A stretch of DNA of 64,000 nucleotides from Primula veris (GCA_963682055.1 OY821740.1:43358795-43422794), one strand, 5' to 3'; positions 25,048 to 36,621 are shown, counted from the first letter of the stretch. Notes: generated from the sequence alone by a model not told the origin. A program made the numbers and translations.

Positions 25048-25472
25048 TCTATACTATTAATATTAATATACGTACAGAGGGTCTTAGGAAGCCTTGAAAC
25101 ACTTTTCTTTCAAAAAAGCCCCAATAAATAGAAAAATTACAAAACAAGAAAAAAGAAGTTACACCATAAATAAATAAAAAACTGCCGTTCCATTAAATAA
25201 AACTGCCCCAATAAAACTGCCGTTCCATTAAATAGAACTGTCCCAAGAAAAAAGAAATTACACCAGCAAAAAAACTCTTTCTACAAAAAAACCAGAAAAG
25301 CATTGAAAATACAGGTAAATATCATTTCTCTTCATTTATTCTACTTTTTACTTCAATCTTTATCCCATTTATTATTCAAATTAAAATATAGAATCCAGCG
25401 TATTTTGTTATTACACGTATGTATGCATATATTTTTTTGAATTCACACCCATCGGATGGACAGGTCCACTAG
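25048..25472 (+). mobile_element. Short non-autonomous Helitron in copy A 5' region
   Basis: It starts TCTATACTATTAATATT after an A and ends CCACTAG before a T, the A/T host borders and CTAG end expected of Helitrons. A small hairpin (CCATC-G-GATGG) precedes the CTAG end. Copies B and C have the flanking TATATATA/GAGAGA leader uninterrupted, so this is an insertion. It separates the start codon of copy A from its TATA-like and E2F-like sequences. The 425-bp interior has short repeats (AAACTGCCGTTCCATTAAAT twice) and no coding capacity. Confidence 0.75.
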
Positions 25473-25507
<35 letters not shown>

Positions 25508-25543
25508 GAAAGTGACTTTGAGCCCTAATTTGATTCAATAGAT

Positions 25544-25557
25544 AAAAGCGCGGGAGG
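25544..25557 (-). promoter_or_regulatory. E2F-like site, copy A (imperfect)
   Basis: On the gene's strand this reads CCTCCCGCGCTTTT, keeping the CCCGCGC core but with CTC where the consensus TTTCCCGC has TTT. The same position in copy B is a perfect match. In copy A it is displaced to about 560 bp upstream of the ATG by the Helitron. Confidence 0.45.
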
Positions 25558-25899
25558 AAGCACCACGGAATTATTTATTTAATTAAAAATAGGCGCATAT
25601 AATTACTCTATTTTAAACTAGCGAAATTTATGTACCCAAAAAGAAAAAGTGAAAATTAAGTGATATACAGATTTGGGGACTTAGACATCAGTATATTCTA
25701 TGAATTTTAGGTAAGAGTCATTATTTAATATATTATAACACAATTACCATATCAATCATTCTATCATAAAACTTTATATTCATATCATTTTTACAAAACA
25801 GTCTTGTTTCAAAAATAAAACTTTATATTCTTGTTTGACTTTATTCTGCTAATCCAGCTTTTTTTATTGCGGCCTTACATACAACACGTTAAAAAAAAA

Positions 25900-28800
25900 C
25901 TATGAGATGGCCTCATGTCCACTATCATCAGATGATAACATGTCAGATTCCTTGAACTTCAAATTCCCTAGTTGGCCTCCTGTAGCGAACTTGCGTCTCT
26001 TTGTGCTGTTTAGAGAAATAAAAAGAATCAATTATATATACTTAGTAGAGGATCGAAATGATATATAACAAGGAATTTAATAAAAACTTTAAATTCTGAC
26101 TTAAAAAGACATCTGTCAACATATTTTTACCAACATCCGTATTAAATAACACTGATAAAGTCATACAGGTTTTTCCCAATAGTTTACAGCTTATTCGCAA
26201 TTTCAAGTTTTATACTGAGACTGGTATGTGAGTTGGGTTTCAAACTTCGTGAGACAATCAGAGCTGGTAATTATCTAGAATCTATGTTAGACGGAAAACT
26301 ACGAGAAGGCAACCGAATTATAGTTCTAGTGAGCTAGAAAGGTCACTAGAGGAGCTAGAAGGGTCAAGCATGAATGAACAAATATCACTCGATATAAATT
26401 TTGATATTATGTTTCTGTTCAAAACTGTTAGATTGGAAAATCAATTTCGATGAGAATGCAGATGTTATTTAAGTTGGAAAAACTTTTGGATGGTATACAA
26501 AGAGATGGAATTGCAAAACTGGTTACTTGGAAAGTTGTTTTAGGACAACGGTTTGAATTAAACTACGTTTTCGGTATGGTCCACACGACGAACATAAAAA
26601 GAGTGACTTCATTTGATTCAACATGCTAAAGTGCTATCATCTTGTTTAAACCACTGACAACATCTCAACAAATTATTGAGAAAAATTATATGTTCCAAAA
26701 GATCAAGTCCAGTTTCGTCCTATCAATAACATGGTTCAATACGCACAACACCAATATTCCTAGTAAGTTTCGTACTGCCACATAGCCTGCCATTTTTTAA
26801 GTACATCTGCTAAACATTGAAAAACATCATAACTCACCTTGTATTAACAAGCTCGGGTTGTTCATGATACTTCCATATCGAGAGTAGAAGCTTAATTGTC
26901 TGTGAAGACGGATTATGTGGAATGAAGAGAGAATCGGTGAGATTTACAAGTTTGCCTGTGGGCAACCCTTGGACAACTTTGGTGGTAGACCTCAGCCGTA
27001 AACCGCTTCCTATTGCAGTAATATCATAATAAAACCCAACTTTAACATGATGATTCCCAATACAGCTTACACTTACTGCGTTTCCATAAGTTGGATCACT
27101 AATATTCCGGATGATGAAAACAGTGCCTTCTATCCGTTCTTGGTAAATTAGATAGTCTTGAGATACATCCATGCTTACATTGGTCCTCTCGTCATACAAA
27201 AGATGTCCAATACTGGAATGGCTCCTACAGTGCTTAGCTAAATCAGCCTGAGACCCGGAAAAGCTGCAAGTGACTAGAGGACAGGAGCATGGTAAATAGC
27301 TACACATCTTCTCATGTTCAAGTTTATCACTATGGGATAAAATCTCCTTGCAACCGTAAGCAGTGTTCTGGCACGGCATTTTCAGTGATTCAATAACTTT
27401 TTCAATTGGACGACATCTGGTGTACTGAGTTTGGGTACGGCAAGATGGACACTTCTTTCTAAGCTTGAGGTAGCATGTGGAGCATAACATATGACCATTC
27501 TCACACTGAAACAACAAAACAAAGATGTATGTAATATTAGAGAAGAAAGAAAAAACATATTTTCAGATTCTACACAAAATTGGCTTTTTTGCGCGAGAAG
27601 ACTGAAAGCATCTTTTTGCAGTCAATGAAATGTAAATCCAACCTTAATTCGCAGATCCAGAATCAGTGTCACACATTGAAAGCACGACATTGACCATTTT
27701 TTTTTTGAATTTTTTATCTAGTGCATTAGAAGCACACTTAGCAATTTTTTGAGGTAAATTATTCGGTACCCTGGAACTGACTGTTAGTAAGAAACGTAAT
27801 CTAACTACTAACCCAATCTGTTGTACATACACTTTTTTTGGATGTAAAGACAAAAGTGTACAAGTTCCTAATATAGATTCTGAGTTCTTCACAATTTCCA
27901 AAAAACAGATAGAGAAACAGTTGAACAAGCTTCAAAAGTCGCAAAGATAAAATTTCTCCTTTTCGCAGCGCAAGTAATGTGGAGCTTATATTCTTTTATA
28001 GAACAATAATACTGAACTGCATATTAATGCTTTTTCAAAACCTCAGCACATTAATTGTCAATATTAAGCGAATACACACATTGATGAAGACAACTAAAAA
28101 GCTTCATGAATTGTGGATATAAAGACTACCATATGACCTAAAGCATTAAACTGCCGATTCAAAAGATATTCTGACCTATATATTATTGTTTTAAAAGAGC
28201 GTTATATTGCGCTATAGTTCACGAAATAGCGTTTTTCGGCCGAAAAACGCTATGATAAACTTCTATTTGGATGGAAAAACGCTAAATTCGCGCTATAGGA
28301 ACGCTATTTACGCTATAGCGGGTGCAGTCTAAATTTTTTTTATATTTTTGATCAAAATTTTAATGAAATTATTGGAGGCTAAAGATAATCAAACCCCAAA
28401 ACTCTTACAAACAAAGTAAATGCTCTGACATCTCAACTACAATCATTTTGTGATTATTAGTTACAACTTTTTATATATATATTTAGTTAATTTTTATTAG
28501 ATATTCTGAATTTAATGTTATATTTATATGTATTTAGGCAAAAAAAATTACACCGCAAAGCGATATGTAGCAACGCTATTTGTGCTTTTAGCGTTTCTCT
28601 CGAAAAAACGCTACACTAGCAATAACGCTTTTTAAAACATTGCTATATAAATATAAGAGAAGAGTTTCATAAAAAAACTAGACAGCAACACAGACAGTTT
28701 CAACAAAGCCTCCATTTCGTCGAATGTGGAGCTCACTCGGCAAAACATTGCAGAATTATTTCGTAGTTTACTTAAAGATTCATTAAATTTGCATGTACAA

Positions 28801-30357
28801 AAAAAAAACTCAATCGCTGGTTGACGACCTTAAGAATATAACCAAATCTTATAGTAGAAAACTATTCTTCAAAAATTTAAGACATTTACTCTTGAGGAGC
28901 CTAAATCGCCATCGGCTGAATGATACATCAACCTGCCCAAACGTCAGCCGCCCAAGCCAACCAATTACTTGATGACACGTGACACTGTTAATTGTTACAT
29001 ATTTGCTAGAACCATGCTAAATGAAGTGAATGGTAATCCATTATTCAATAACATCACTTGAAAGTTGCAGCATTAGGAAAGAGAGTAAAAGCAAAAGTAG
29101 AAACTATACAGCAGCCTATATCCACCTTTGTTTATTAAACACTAATAGCGTTTAATTAATTAAATACTTCGAGTTTTTCTGATGCTCACTATTTTGCATT
29201 CCCTGTAACCAAACAAGTCAACAAGCCCTAATTTCCCATGATTAAACCATAAATACATTGGCATATAATCCACATGTTTTTTTTTTTTTACTTTTAGGCT
29301 TTAAAATTAAAAGCATATGCGTGAAAAACAATCTACTAAATTAATTCGAATCCATTTCTTCCCAAAACCTTACTATAACTATATTGTAGCTTAATCTTAT
29401 ATTTTATGACTATTATACTACCTGACAAATTAGAGCTAAGATATGCAATGTAGCGGCATGGGAGAAACTAGATACATGTTAAAAGAGGCTACAACACTCC
29501 ATATTAATAAAATTGCGAAAATTTCCCATGTATTTTAAATGAAATTTGACGATTATATCATTTCATCACACCCATAATTACAAAAAAAATACTATATAAA
29601 CATGCAATTCACTAATTCAGCCTCATCCAGCCATTGTCAGTAGCGGTTCATATACACCATATGCCTAAATACTAGTAACACACACACACAGACAAATACA
29701 CTACATGCTACAAATAGTGTGATACATAAACAATCAAAAGAACAGCCCAACAATGTTGTATAATTTTAATTTGATATAAATGAATTGGCCTTTTGATTAA
29801 ACAACAAAAGGAACAGCACAACTGTATTGTATATTTTTCATTTGATATAAAATTAATTGGCTTTTTAATTAAACAACAAAAGAAACAGCACAACAAAATT
29901 GTACCTGATAAACTGGAACAGATAGAAACTCGGCACAAATAGGGCAATGAAACAAATCCAGATCAACAAAAGTCGGCGCTAATAAGCCACCATCCATTCT
30001 CGAGGGCGCCTCAGAACTATTTTCACACTCGTTGTTATGCATCACATTCAACTCGAAGACGATAATTATCAAAGGACCACGAATGTCTTCGCAAATAAAC
30101 TGAACTAGCTGAATAACAGACCCCTTTTGCAAGGCTTTTGATTCGGCGAGAAAGTTAATTTCCATAGAGAGCACGCCTGGGAGGGTTTGTATTCCGTCCG
30201 ATAGATCTATTTCGTAAACGTCTTGGGCCTCTTGGCCCTCAGTTGATGGTATGTTTACCAGCCTCAGATCGGTCACTTTCAGCACAGGGTAAGTGTCGGG
30301 AATGCTTTCTCCGTTTATCAGCCTCGCTATCGCACCTTCCGTCAGCTCGATCGCCAT
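25900..30357 (-). CDS. RPA1N-SINA fusion E3 ligase, copy B (408 aa, intact)
   Basis: Three exons: 29905-30357, 26838-27505 and 25900-26005; phases 0 and 2 as in copy A; the frame is intact (1227 nt). Residues 1-107 form an RPA70N-type OB-fold: MAIELTEGAIARL, YPVLKVTDLRLVN, YEIDLSDGIQTL, LQKGSVIQLVQFIC, LIIIVFELNVM. The RING is C138-x2-C141-x10-C152-x3-H156-x2-C159-x2-C162-x7-C170-x2-C173, all eight ligands present. SINA zinc fingers follow (GCKEILSHSDKLEHEKMC, CPLVTC, KHCRSH), then a shortened SINA substrate/dimer region. Exon 3 gives a basic patch STKRRK and an acidic Ser-rich tail ending DDSGHEAIS. The start is chosen by agreement with copy A and with RPA1, although an in-frame ATG lies further upstream in the leader. 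Single-exon continuity of OB-fold, linker and first RING half rules out a splicing artefact in joining the domains. Function as a replication/repair-linked E3 ligase is inference. Confidence 0.9.
28184..28642. mobile_element. hAT-like non-autonomous element in intron 1 of copy B
   Basis: It starts TATTGTTTTAAAA and ends TTTTAAAACATTG, inverted with 11 of 13 matching. The flanks CTATATAT and CTATATAA give a near-perfect 8-bp target duplication. The interior has many GCGCTATAGCG and AAAACGCTA words in both orientations. A sister copy lies at 49966-50416. Copy A lacks it. Confidence 0.85.
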
Positions 30358-30361
30358 CTTA

Positions 30362-30369
<8 letters not shown>

Positions 30370-30392
<23 letters not shown>

Positions 30393-30420
30393 GATGAATT
30401 GTTCGGGTGTGGGTGTGGGT
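30370..30420 (-). repeat. (CT)n and (CCCACA)n leader of copy B
   Basis: On the gene's strand the leader carries CACACCC repeats followed by a (CT)13-like run ending about 10 nt before the ATG. CT-rich leaders are common in plant 5' UTRs; a TATATATATA stretch lies further upstream near 30450. Confidence 0.7.
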
Positions 30421-30510
30421 GTGGGTATGGCTATAAATATCTATTATGCATATATATATATAGAGAGAGAGAGAGTTGGTGGTTTGGAGCCCTAATTGGA
30501 TTAAATCGAT

Positions 30511-30526
30511 AAAAGCGCGGGAAAAA
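30511..30526 (-). promoter_or_regulatory. E2F-type site upstream of copy B
   Basis: On the gene's strand the sequence reads TTTTTCCCGCGCTTTT, which contains TTTCCCGC, a perfect match to the E2F consensus TTTSSCGC. It lies about 155 bp before the ATG. E2F sites mark S-phase genes, including RPA subunits in plants, so it fits the RPA1 domain of the product. Confidence 0.7.
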
Positions 30527-31946
30527 TTGTACAAGAAATAAACGCGTTTGTTATTTGAATAAGGAATCTTAATTTACTCTATTTAGATCGATACAAATTA
30601 AGTGTATCATGTATACACCACCTATTAGGGACTTATTCGATCTAGGGGTTCACTGTACATGATAAACTTTACTTCTAAAATATATAATAAATTATTTAGT
30701 TATTTTGAAAAAAAGATGGAGACATGGTAATTTACACCCTATTATATGTCACACGTGTACAGTTGATCAATTCATTAAATAAAAACATCTTTTTCTTTTC
30801 CATATGAACCAAAATGCATTAAATAAGCATAAAAAGTAACACTCCATTAAAAAAACATATAGATGGAGAACAATTGAGCATTTATTTACACAACTACATA
30901 TATTATTTTTTCCTTTCATTTTGTCACACATTTATTAAATATTAGACAATAATTATTTATTATTGAAAAAAGAAAAGGTAATATCATTTTCCAAATTTTT
31001 ATTTTTATTTTTTTCTTTTAAATAAATAATCAAATTAGCCAAGCTTAAAGAAAGAAAAATAAGACACGTCATATATAACAAAATTAATTGTGACATAAAA
31101 AGGTTAAATAAAAAAAGGGTAAAAACTAAAAGTTATAAACAAAGAATCTGTAAAAAGTTGATATCGTGCGTTTTTTGCAAGGTACAAATATTTTATATGA
31201 GTTGAGTACTTTTTACCTTTTTAATGAGAATTTGCAAGTACTTAGGTTTAATTAAATACTGTATTACTATTTTTGACTTTAATTACTATTTTTTAACTAT
31301 GATGATTTTAAATACTGTATTATTTTATTTAAATTAGTTAAGGTTAAGTAAAGAAAGGAAAATGATAACAAGTTTTTAATGATAATTTTTATCTAACCGA
31401 GTTAAGCAAAATAACACTGATAAAATGGTAAAATAGAATTTGAAACGAGTATTTTAACATAGAATTTTCGGATTTATATTATTTCTATCTCTACTGTTGA
31501 AACGGTTGTTAAAAAACTGTTGTCAGCGTTTTTCTAGTTTGGGCCTAATTTTTTTTTCCGCCACGAGCATAAAAAATCTCAAAGCCAAACTATATATGGA
31601 TTGTATTTTTTTTTAATCAAATATGTGTTGTATCTAATATTTGAACGATACTTTCTATAGTAGGGTGGTCCCACTCATAATAATAAATAAATGAGACTAT
31701 ATTTAATTATTTAGATGATTTAACTAAATAGAACACATGTATGTTAATATTTGGTGTAGAGGACAACATAAGTAAACAAAAAATAAAATGACTCAAATAG
31801 AATGAATGGGATAATGGACTGAATTGTAAGCAAGGAAACTACAAGAGTGAATTAAGATAAACTAAAATAAAATGACGGGCACGTTATAAATTGAAAAATA
31901 TGACAAAAATGAAACAATGGTAATTAAGTACCGAACTCATATGCAA

Positions 31947-32041
31947 TAATCAAATAATAAAAGAGTTGGATATGTATATATCCAAGTTTAGTGTTAGTCA
32001 AATAATAAAAGAGTTGGATATGTATATATCCAAGTTTGGTG
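31947..32041. repeat. ~51-bp tandem duplication
   Basis: The block TCAAATAATAAAAGAGTTGG, then ATATGTATATATCCAAGTTT, occurs twice in a row with one or two differences. It is a recent small tandem duplication. Confidence 0.9.
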
Positions 32042-32134
32042 TTTATGCACTTTATTGATCCTATGAATGTTTGTGCGAGTATGTGACCTTATCTGTTTTT
32101 GTATGTGTGTGATATTCATCGATCTAACTTGTTT

Positions 32135-32990
32135 TCGTTTTGAAGTTAGTGACACTTACATTGACACAAATGACAGTCAAATTAAAGATGTTGATAGGCA
32201 AATTGGGTTCAATGACAACTGGGACGAATAACAACCGAATTGGACAGTATGACACTCATATTATTGTGAATGATAACAAAATTAAGTTGAATGGCACTAT
32301 ATATACCAAATCAAATGTAATCCTAATTGAAGTGAATGATATTGCTCATATGGAATATAGTGACATGTTTTTTGCAACAAATTGCAACCAAAATTTAAGT
32401 GAATGTCGCTCGTATTGAATAAAATGACATTCAAATTGAGGCAAATGATACTTGTATTTGAGTGAATGACATGCCAAACGACAATCGAATGGCATCCATA
32501 TTAACGCAAACTTCAATCGAATTAAAGCAAATGACACTCAAAATGAACCGAATGCCACTCAAATCGAAACGAATGACACTCGTATTGAAGTAAACAATAT
32601 CAATATTGAAGCAATTGACAGTCAAAATGAAGTGAATGATAAGCTAAAAAATAATAGTATATATTTTCAAAATTAAACTTCACGAAAATAAAAATGAAAA
32701 GTATATATATAATCTACAAATAAATAAAAAAGTATCAAAGAATACTTCATATTGAAGCGAATGGCAACTTAATTGCGGTGAATGACACTCACACTAAATG
32801 AAATGATATTCATATTAAAGTGGATGACAACTAAATAGAAGTGAGTTGAAATGAATATTGAAGCATGACAACCAAATTGAAGGTGTTGACAATCAAATTG
32901 AACTGAATGAATAATGATATTAATATTGAATCGAATGACAACTAAACCATAGTGAATAACATCGATAATTAAGTGAATGAGAACTGAGTA
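32135..32990. repeat. Degraded minisatellite based on GAATGACA
   Basis: The word GAATGACA or close variants (GAATGATA, GAATGGCA) recurs roughly every 20-30 bp with linkers such as CTCAAATTGAAG and ACCAAATTGAAG. An AT-rich spacer of about 110 bp interrupts it near 32640-32750. Frames through it translate as repetitive Asn/Thr/Ile-rich strings and are unlikely to be genes. Confidence 0.75.
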
Positions 32991-32999
32991 TCACTTAAT

Positions 33000-34020
33000 T
33001 TTGATTTACTACACTAATTTAAGGTAGTCTTTTTGTCCGAACAGTTTGTTTCAATTTGTTCATTAAACCGAATGCTAAAACTTAGTTCAATGAATCATGG
33101 ACTGAAAAAATATATGGCGAACTGTAAGACGACTTAATTTTAAAGAAAATTTACGATGTCATCAAAAGTATTTTATTCGTCATAAAGGGTAGCATAGTAT
33201 TTATTTCAATTAAGTCGAGGGACAATTATACTTTTGTGCCCTAACCTTTACCAAAAAATTGATTATGTACCATAACCTTACATTCCATGTGTTTAGTATC
33301 GTAACCTCACGAAAATGTATACTATCTGAGACTTATAATAGCATAAATTAGTTAAATACTAAAAAACTATTAAAAAAGTACATGCATCTTAATTTTTTTT
33401 TACTCTATACTCTTTTATAAAAACTGTTTACTTTTAAACATGACATGCATGCTTTTTTAACGAAAAAATAATCTAAGTTGTATTGTATATTTTAAATAAT
33501 GAATTTGTATCTTATCTTTTTATATATATATCGTAGTATAATTTATAAATTATCTATTTATTTATTCGCCTTTTACTTGTTTTTTTTTCCTTTTCCCTTT
33601 TTTTTTATTGATGTTTTCATTTGTATATATTGTATATATACTTAATTTTAAAAAAAAGAAATGTATATTTTTAATAGTTTTTTTCGTATTAATTATTTTA
33701 TAATATATTCTATAAACAATCATCAAAACATAATATTGTCTATTTTCATTTTCATTTGGTATTTTGTTTTATTGAGAAAAGTTGTGATGAAACGGTGTAA
33801 AATAAGTGAAACAAGTAGGTGTATTTTGATCAAATTTTATTTATAAAAAAAAAAACGTTCATATACATTAAATTAGGGTATTAAATATGAAATATACATA
33901 GAAGGTTTGGGTACAAAATCTATTAATTTTTCTATAATTTAGTGTATGATCAAAGTGTAATTTATAAAAGGGTATTTGGGTATGATCCTATTTACCAACC
34001 ATCCGAGAAGATGACGCAAT
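33000..34020. other. AT-rich intergenic, no gene
   Basis: Long runs of A and T and stop codons in all frames. A 61-codon frame at 33661-33846 is composed of AT-rich codons and is not supported as a gene. Confidence 0.5.
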
Positions 34021-34091
34021 GTACAGTGACACAAACGAATTTGCGGTACATGTTAAGCTATAAACATGTAATTCAAATTGGATACATATTT

Positions 34092-34625
34092 GGTCGTGTT
34101 AAATAAGTCAATTTTGGTCATGTTAGTATTGTACCAATTAACTTTATCATGTGTATCCCACTTCTAACTAGTCTAGTTAAATCTTGACCACACTAATTAC
34201 TCACCCCTCTCATTTATTTACTCTTCAATCTTATAATTATAATTAATCTTTTTAATAATTTTCAAATTTTCATGAATACATTACTTCTTTCTGGTCCTTA
34301 ATAATTTTAATACAAACTATGAAAAAGAAAAGAAATAACAACAATTACATAGGTATTAATTAGTTTAGTAAAATTGGATTTTCAAAAAAAGAAATATAAG
34401 TTTTTTCCCTCAGGTTTTGCATTAAAATTATTATATTACAGACCAAAAATAAGTAATGTACTCATTACAACAATAAAAATATTAATTATAATTATAAAGA
34501 GTAAATGAAATAGAGAAGAGAGAAAATGATGTGGTTAAGATTTAACTAGGCTAGTTTTATGAGGGACACATGTTAAAAGTTAATTGGTACAACACTAATT
34601 AACATGACTAAAATCCACCCGACTC
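34092..34625. mobile_element. Long fold-back element (~530 bp)
   Basis: Two arms of about 220 bp are inverted: left arm words GTACCAATTAACTTT, CTAGTTAAATCTTGACCAC and TTATAATTATAATTAAT recur, in reverse complement and reverse order, in the right arm. A central part of roughly 80-100 bp remains. It is non-coding. The long arms fit a Mutator-like or fold-back MITE; I could not settle the target duplication. Confidence 0.75.
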
Positions 34626-35330
34626 AAATAGAAACTAACTTCTTTTCAAAAAAAATAAAATTATATATAAACTAATTTTTAACAATTATTCAGCAGTTTT
34701 GCTACTCTGTTTTTTTCCCTTCCCAAATCAACTCTTAATTAAAAAACTTAAGTTTAGAATAACCAGGAATATTTCTCCTGGAAATAAAATATAAATTAAC
34801 TAAATAAAATAGGCAAATGCGACTGTGTGCCCCGGGACATAGGTTAAAGATTCCATTTTATAATGCAAAATTATTATGTATTTATGACATTTAATGCAAA
34901 TTCTCTATTAGAAGTTAACTCATATTAATTATTGGCTCATTGAAGATTGAAATTACATTTAAAATGAAATTTGAATCTATTTATGATGTCTACAATTACT
35001 AACATACCATTAACAATTTAGTACTTCTCCGTGGAAGAACCATAAAGGTATGTTCATTAAAAAAAACAATAATATTTCAAAAGTATTAGACTTTCTATCT
35101 ATTTTTCTTTCAATTTTTTTATGTCTATACTTTTGAAAAAAATTAGTAACTTTATTTGTACTAAAGTTAATGAAAATAATTGGAGTGCATGTTACATCAA
35201 ATTAAAATTATTATATGTTTCTTTCCCATTAATTTTGATGTTTTAAATTTTTTTATGGACGCATAAGCATATTATTGTGTATCGTAATCTTAAGAAAAAA
35301 ATTAGATCATTCCCGTTTATATATATGCTA

Positions 35331-36081
35331 CAGTAGAACCTCTATAAATTAATACTTTTTAAAATATTTTTTTCTCCAGTCCCGACACAGGACAATGTAA
35401 AAAATCATCAATTTCGATAAATTAATAAAATAATAAATTTTTGTAGAATTCTTATAAAAATATTGATCCCCTCAAAATCATAAATTAATAATTTTTCAAA
35501 ATACCAAACATTACTATGACGACTTAGTGATCAAATATGACTCTATAATAGTTTTCTTATTTTTAAAATTTAAATCTACTTGGATCTTATTCCTAAATTT
35601 TCTAATTGCATCCAAAAGCTCTGTTGTACTCTTTTCAAACTGCATCAAAAAACTTTGAAAAGTTATAGACGCGATAACTGTTTCATTTCTATTGTATCAT
35701 CTTCAAATTCATTTTATTTACTGTTTTCAAAGACTGTATCCGTAATTTATTCTAAGGTCTGTCTATGGACATATACCAACTTTATAACCCAACAAGCCAT
35801 TAACATTCATCTTATTGCGATAACTGATACCATCAATCATTTTCTCAAGTTCGTAAATTTTTTCCTCAATAGTGATTTCATCTAAATTAATTGAAATTTC
35901 ATCGATCGAATAAATTTTACAGTGTCAAAAGCAAATTACTATTGTCATTTGTTGAACATTAATCGTTCAATTAATAAAAACCTCTTTAAAATAAAAATTA
36001 TTATTTTATCGATATTAATATCTCTTTAAATTAATAAATTTCTATTGCCCCAACATTATTAATTTATATAAGTTTTACTTG
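35331..36081 (-). mobile_element. Decayed pogo/Tigger-type DNA transposon
   Basis: The left end CAGTAGAACCTCTATAAATT and right end, reverse complement of CAAGTAAAACTTATATAAAT, are inverted; the TCCCGACA motif and TATAAATTAATA words near the end are typical of plant pogo-like elements. On the minus strand, pieces of the C-terminal end of a CENP-B/Tigger-type transposase survive, for example MIDGISYRNKMNVNGLLGY and LLDAIRKFRNKIQVDLNF, separated by stops and shifts. The DNA-binding and DDE parts are gone. A non-coding relative lies at about 54075-54689. Confidence 0.7.
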
Positions 36082-36394
36082 GATAGAAAGAAGTTAATTC
36101 TTCAAATAAGTAAATTAGTAACATTTACGGTATTAGTCTTCCACGTATTTCCGGATTCAAAAAGCATATTTTCAATAAACACATTAATTAGGCATAGATA
36201 ATAATGCTTAAAATATATATATACTCCTTCCGTCCTAAATTATTGTGGTTATACGAAACTATGTGCAATTTTGATTGACAAATAAGTCATATATAAGTTT
36301 TTCGAAATCGAATTTTTTAAAAGTTAATCAAATAGTTCAAATGTTAATCTATATAAACAAATATTTAAAATTTATATTTCAACAATTTAAACAC

Positions 36395-36621
36395 TGTTGT
36401 AGGATATTATTGGACCTATCTTGGGCTTCTACTTATTGGGCCCAGGTGGGCTTATAACCCTACCCCTCTATGTATATAAAGAGGGCTAGGGGTCTTGTAT
36501 TTGATCATTCATTCACAACATTCTGATTAATAAAGACTCTATTGTTGTCTCTCTCATATCTCTCTCTATATCTATACATATCTCTATATATATCTATAAC
36601 GAGCTAATATGTCACACAACA
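36395..36621 (+). repeat. 5' LTR of Copia-type element (227 bp)
   Basis: It starts TGTTGTAGGATATT and ends ACACAACA, giving TG...CA borders. It contains a TATATAAAGAGG promoter-like box and AATAAAGACTC as possible poly(A) signal. By eye it is identical to the 3' LTR over its full length. The next bases, CGTTATCGGCAC, occupy the primer-binding position but I could not assign the tRNA. Confidence 0.95.

Larger units (their letters stand above)
30541..34091. other. Intergenic region with minisatellite
   Basis: No gene recognised. Mostly AT-rich unique-looking DNA. It contains a 50-bp direct duplication at about 31947-32041 and a degraded minisatellite at 32135-32990. Reading frames inside the minisatellite come from the repeat itself. 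Confidence 0.5.

Noticed and set aside
24672..25097. 141-codon plus-strand frame
   Set aside because: It is the antisense of exon 1 of copy A and extends into the Helitron; no domain.
30370..30400. CRISPR-like or regulatory array in the CT/GAGA run
   Set aside because: Simple dinucleotide repeat in a plant leader.
29869..30534. Upstream in-frame ATG for copy B (at 30534)
   Set aside because: The extension would translate the (CT)n/CACACCC leader and promoter; copy A and RPA1 homology support the ATG at 30357.
32140..32418. 92-codon Asn/Thr-rich frame
   Set aside because: Product of the GAATGACA minisatellite, not a gene.
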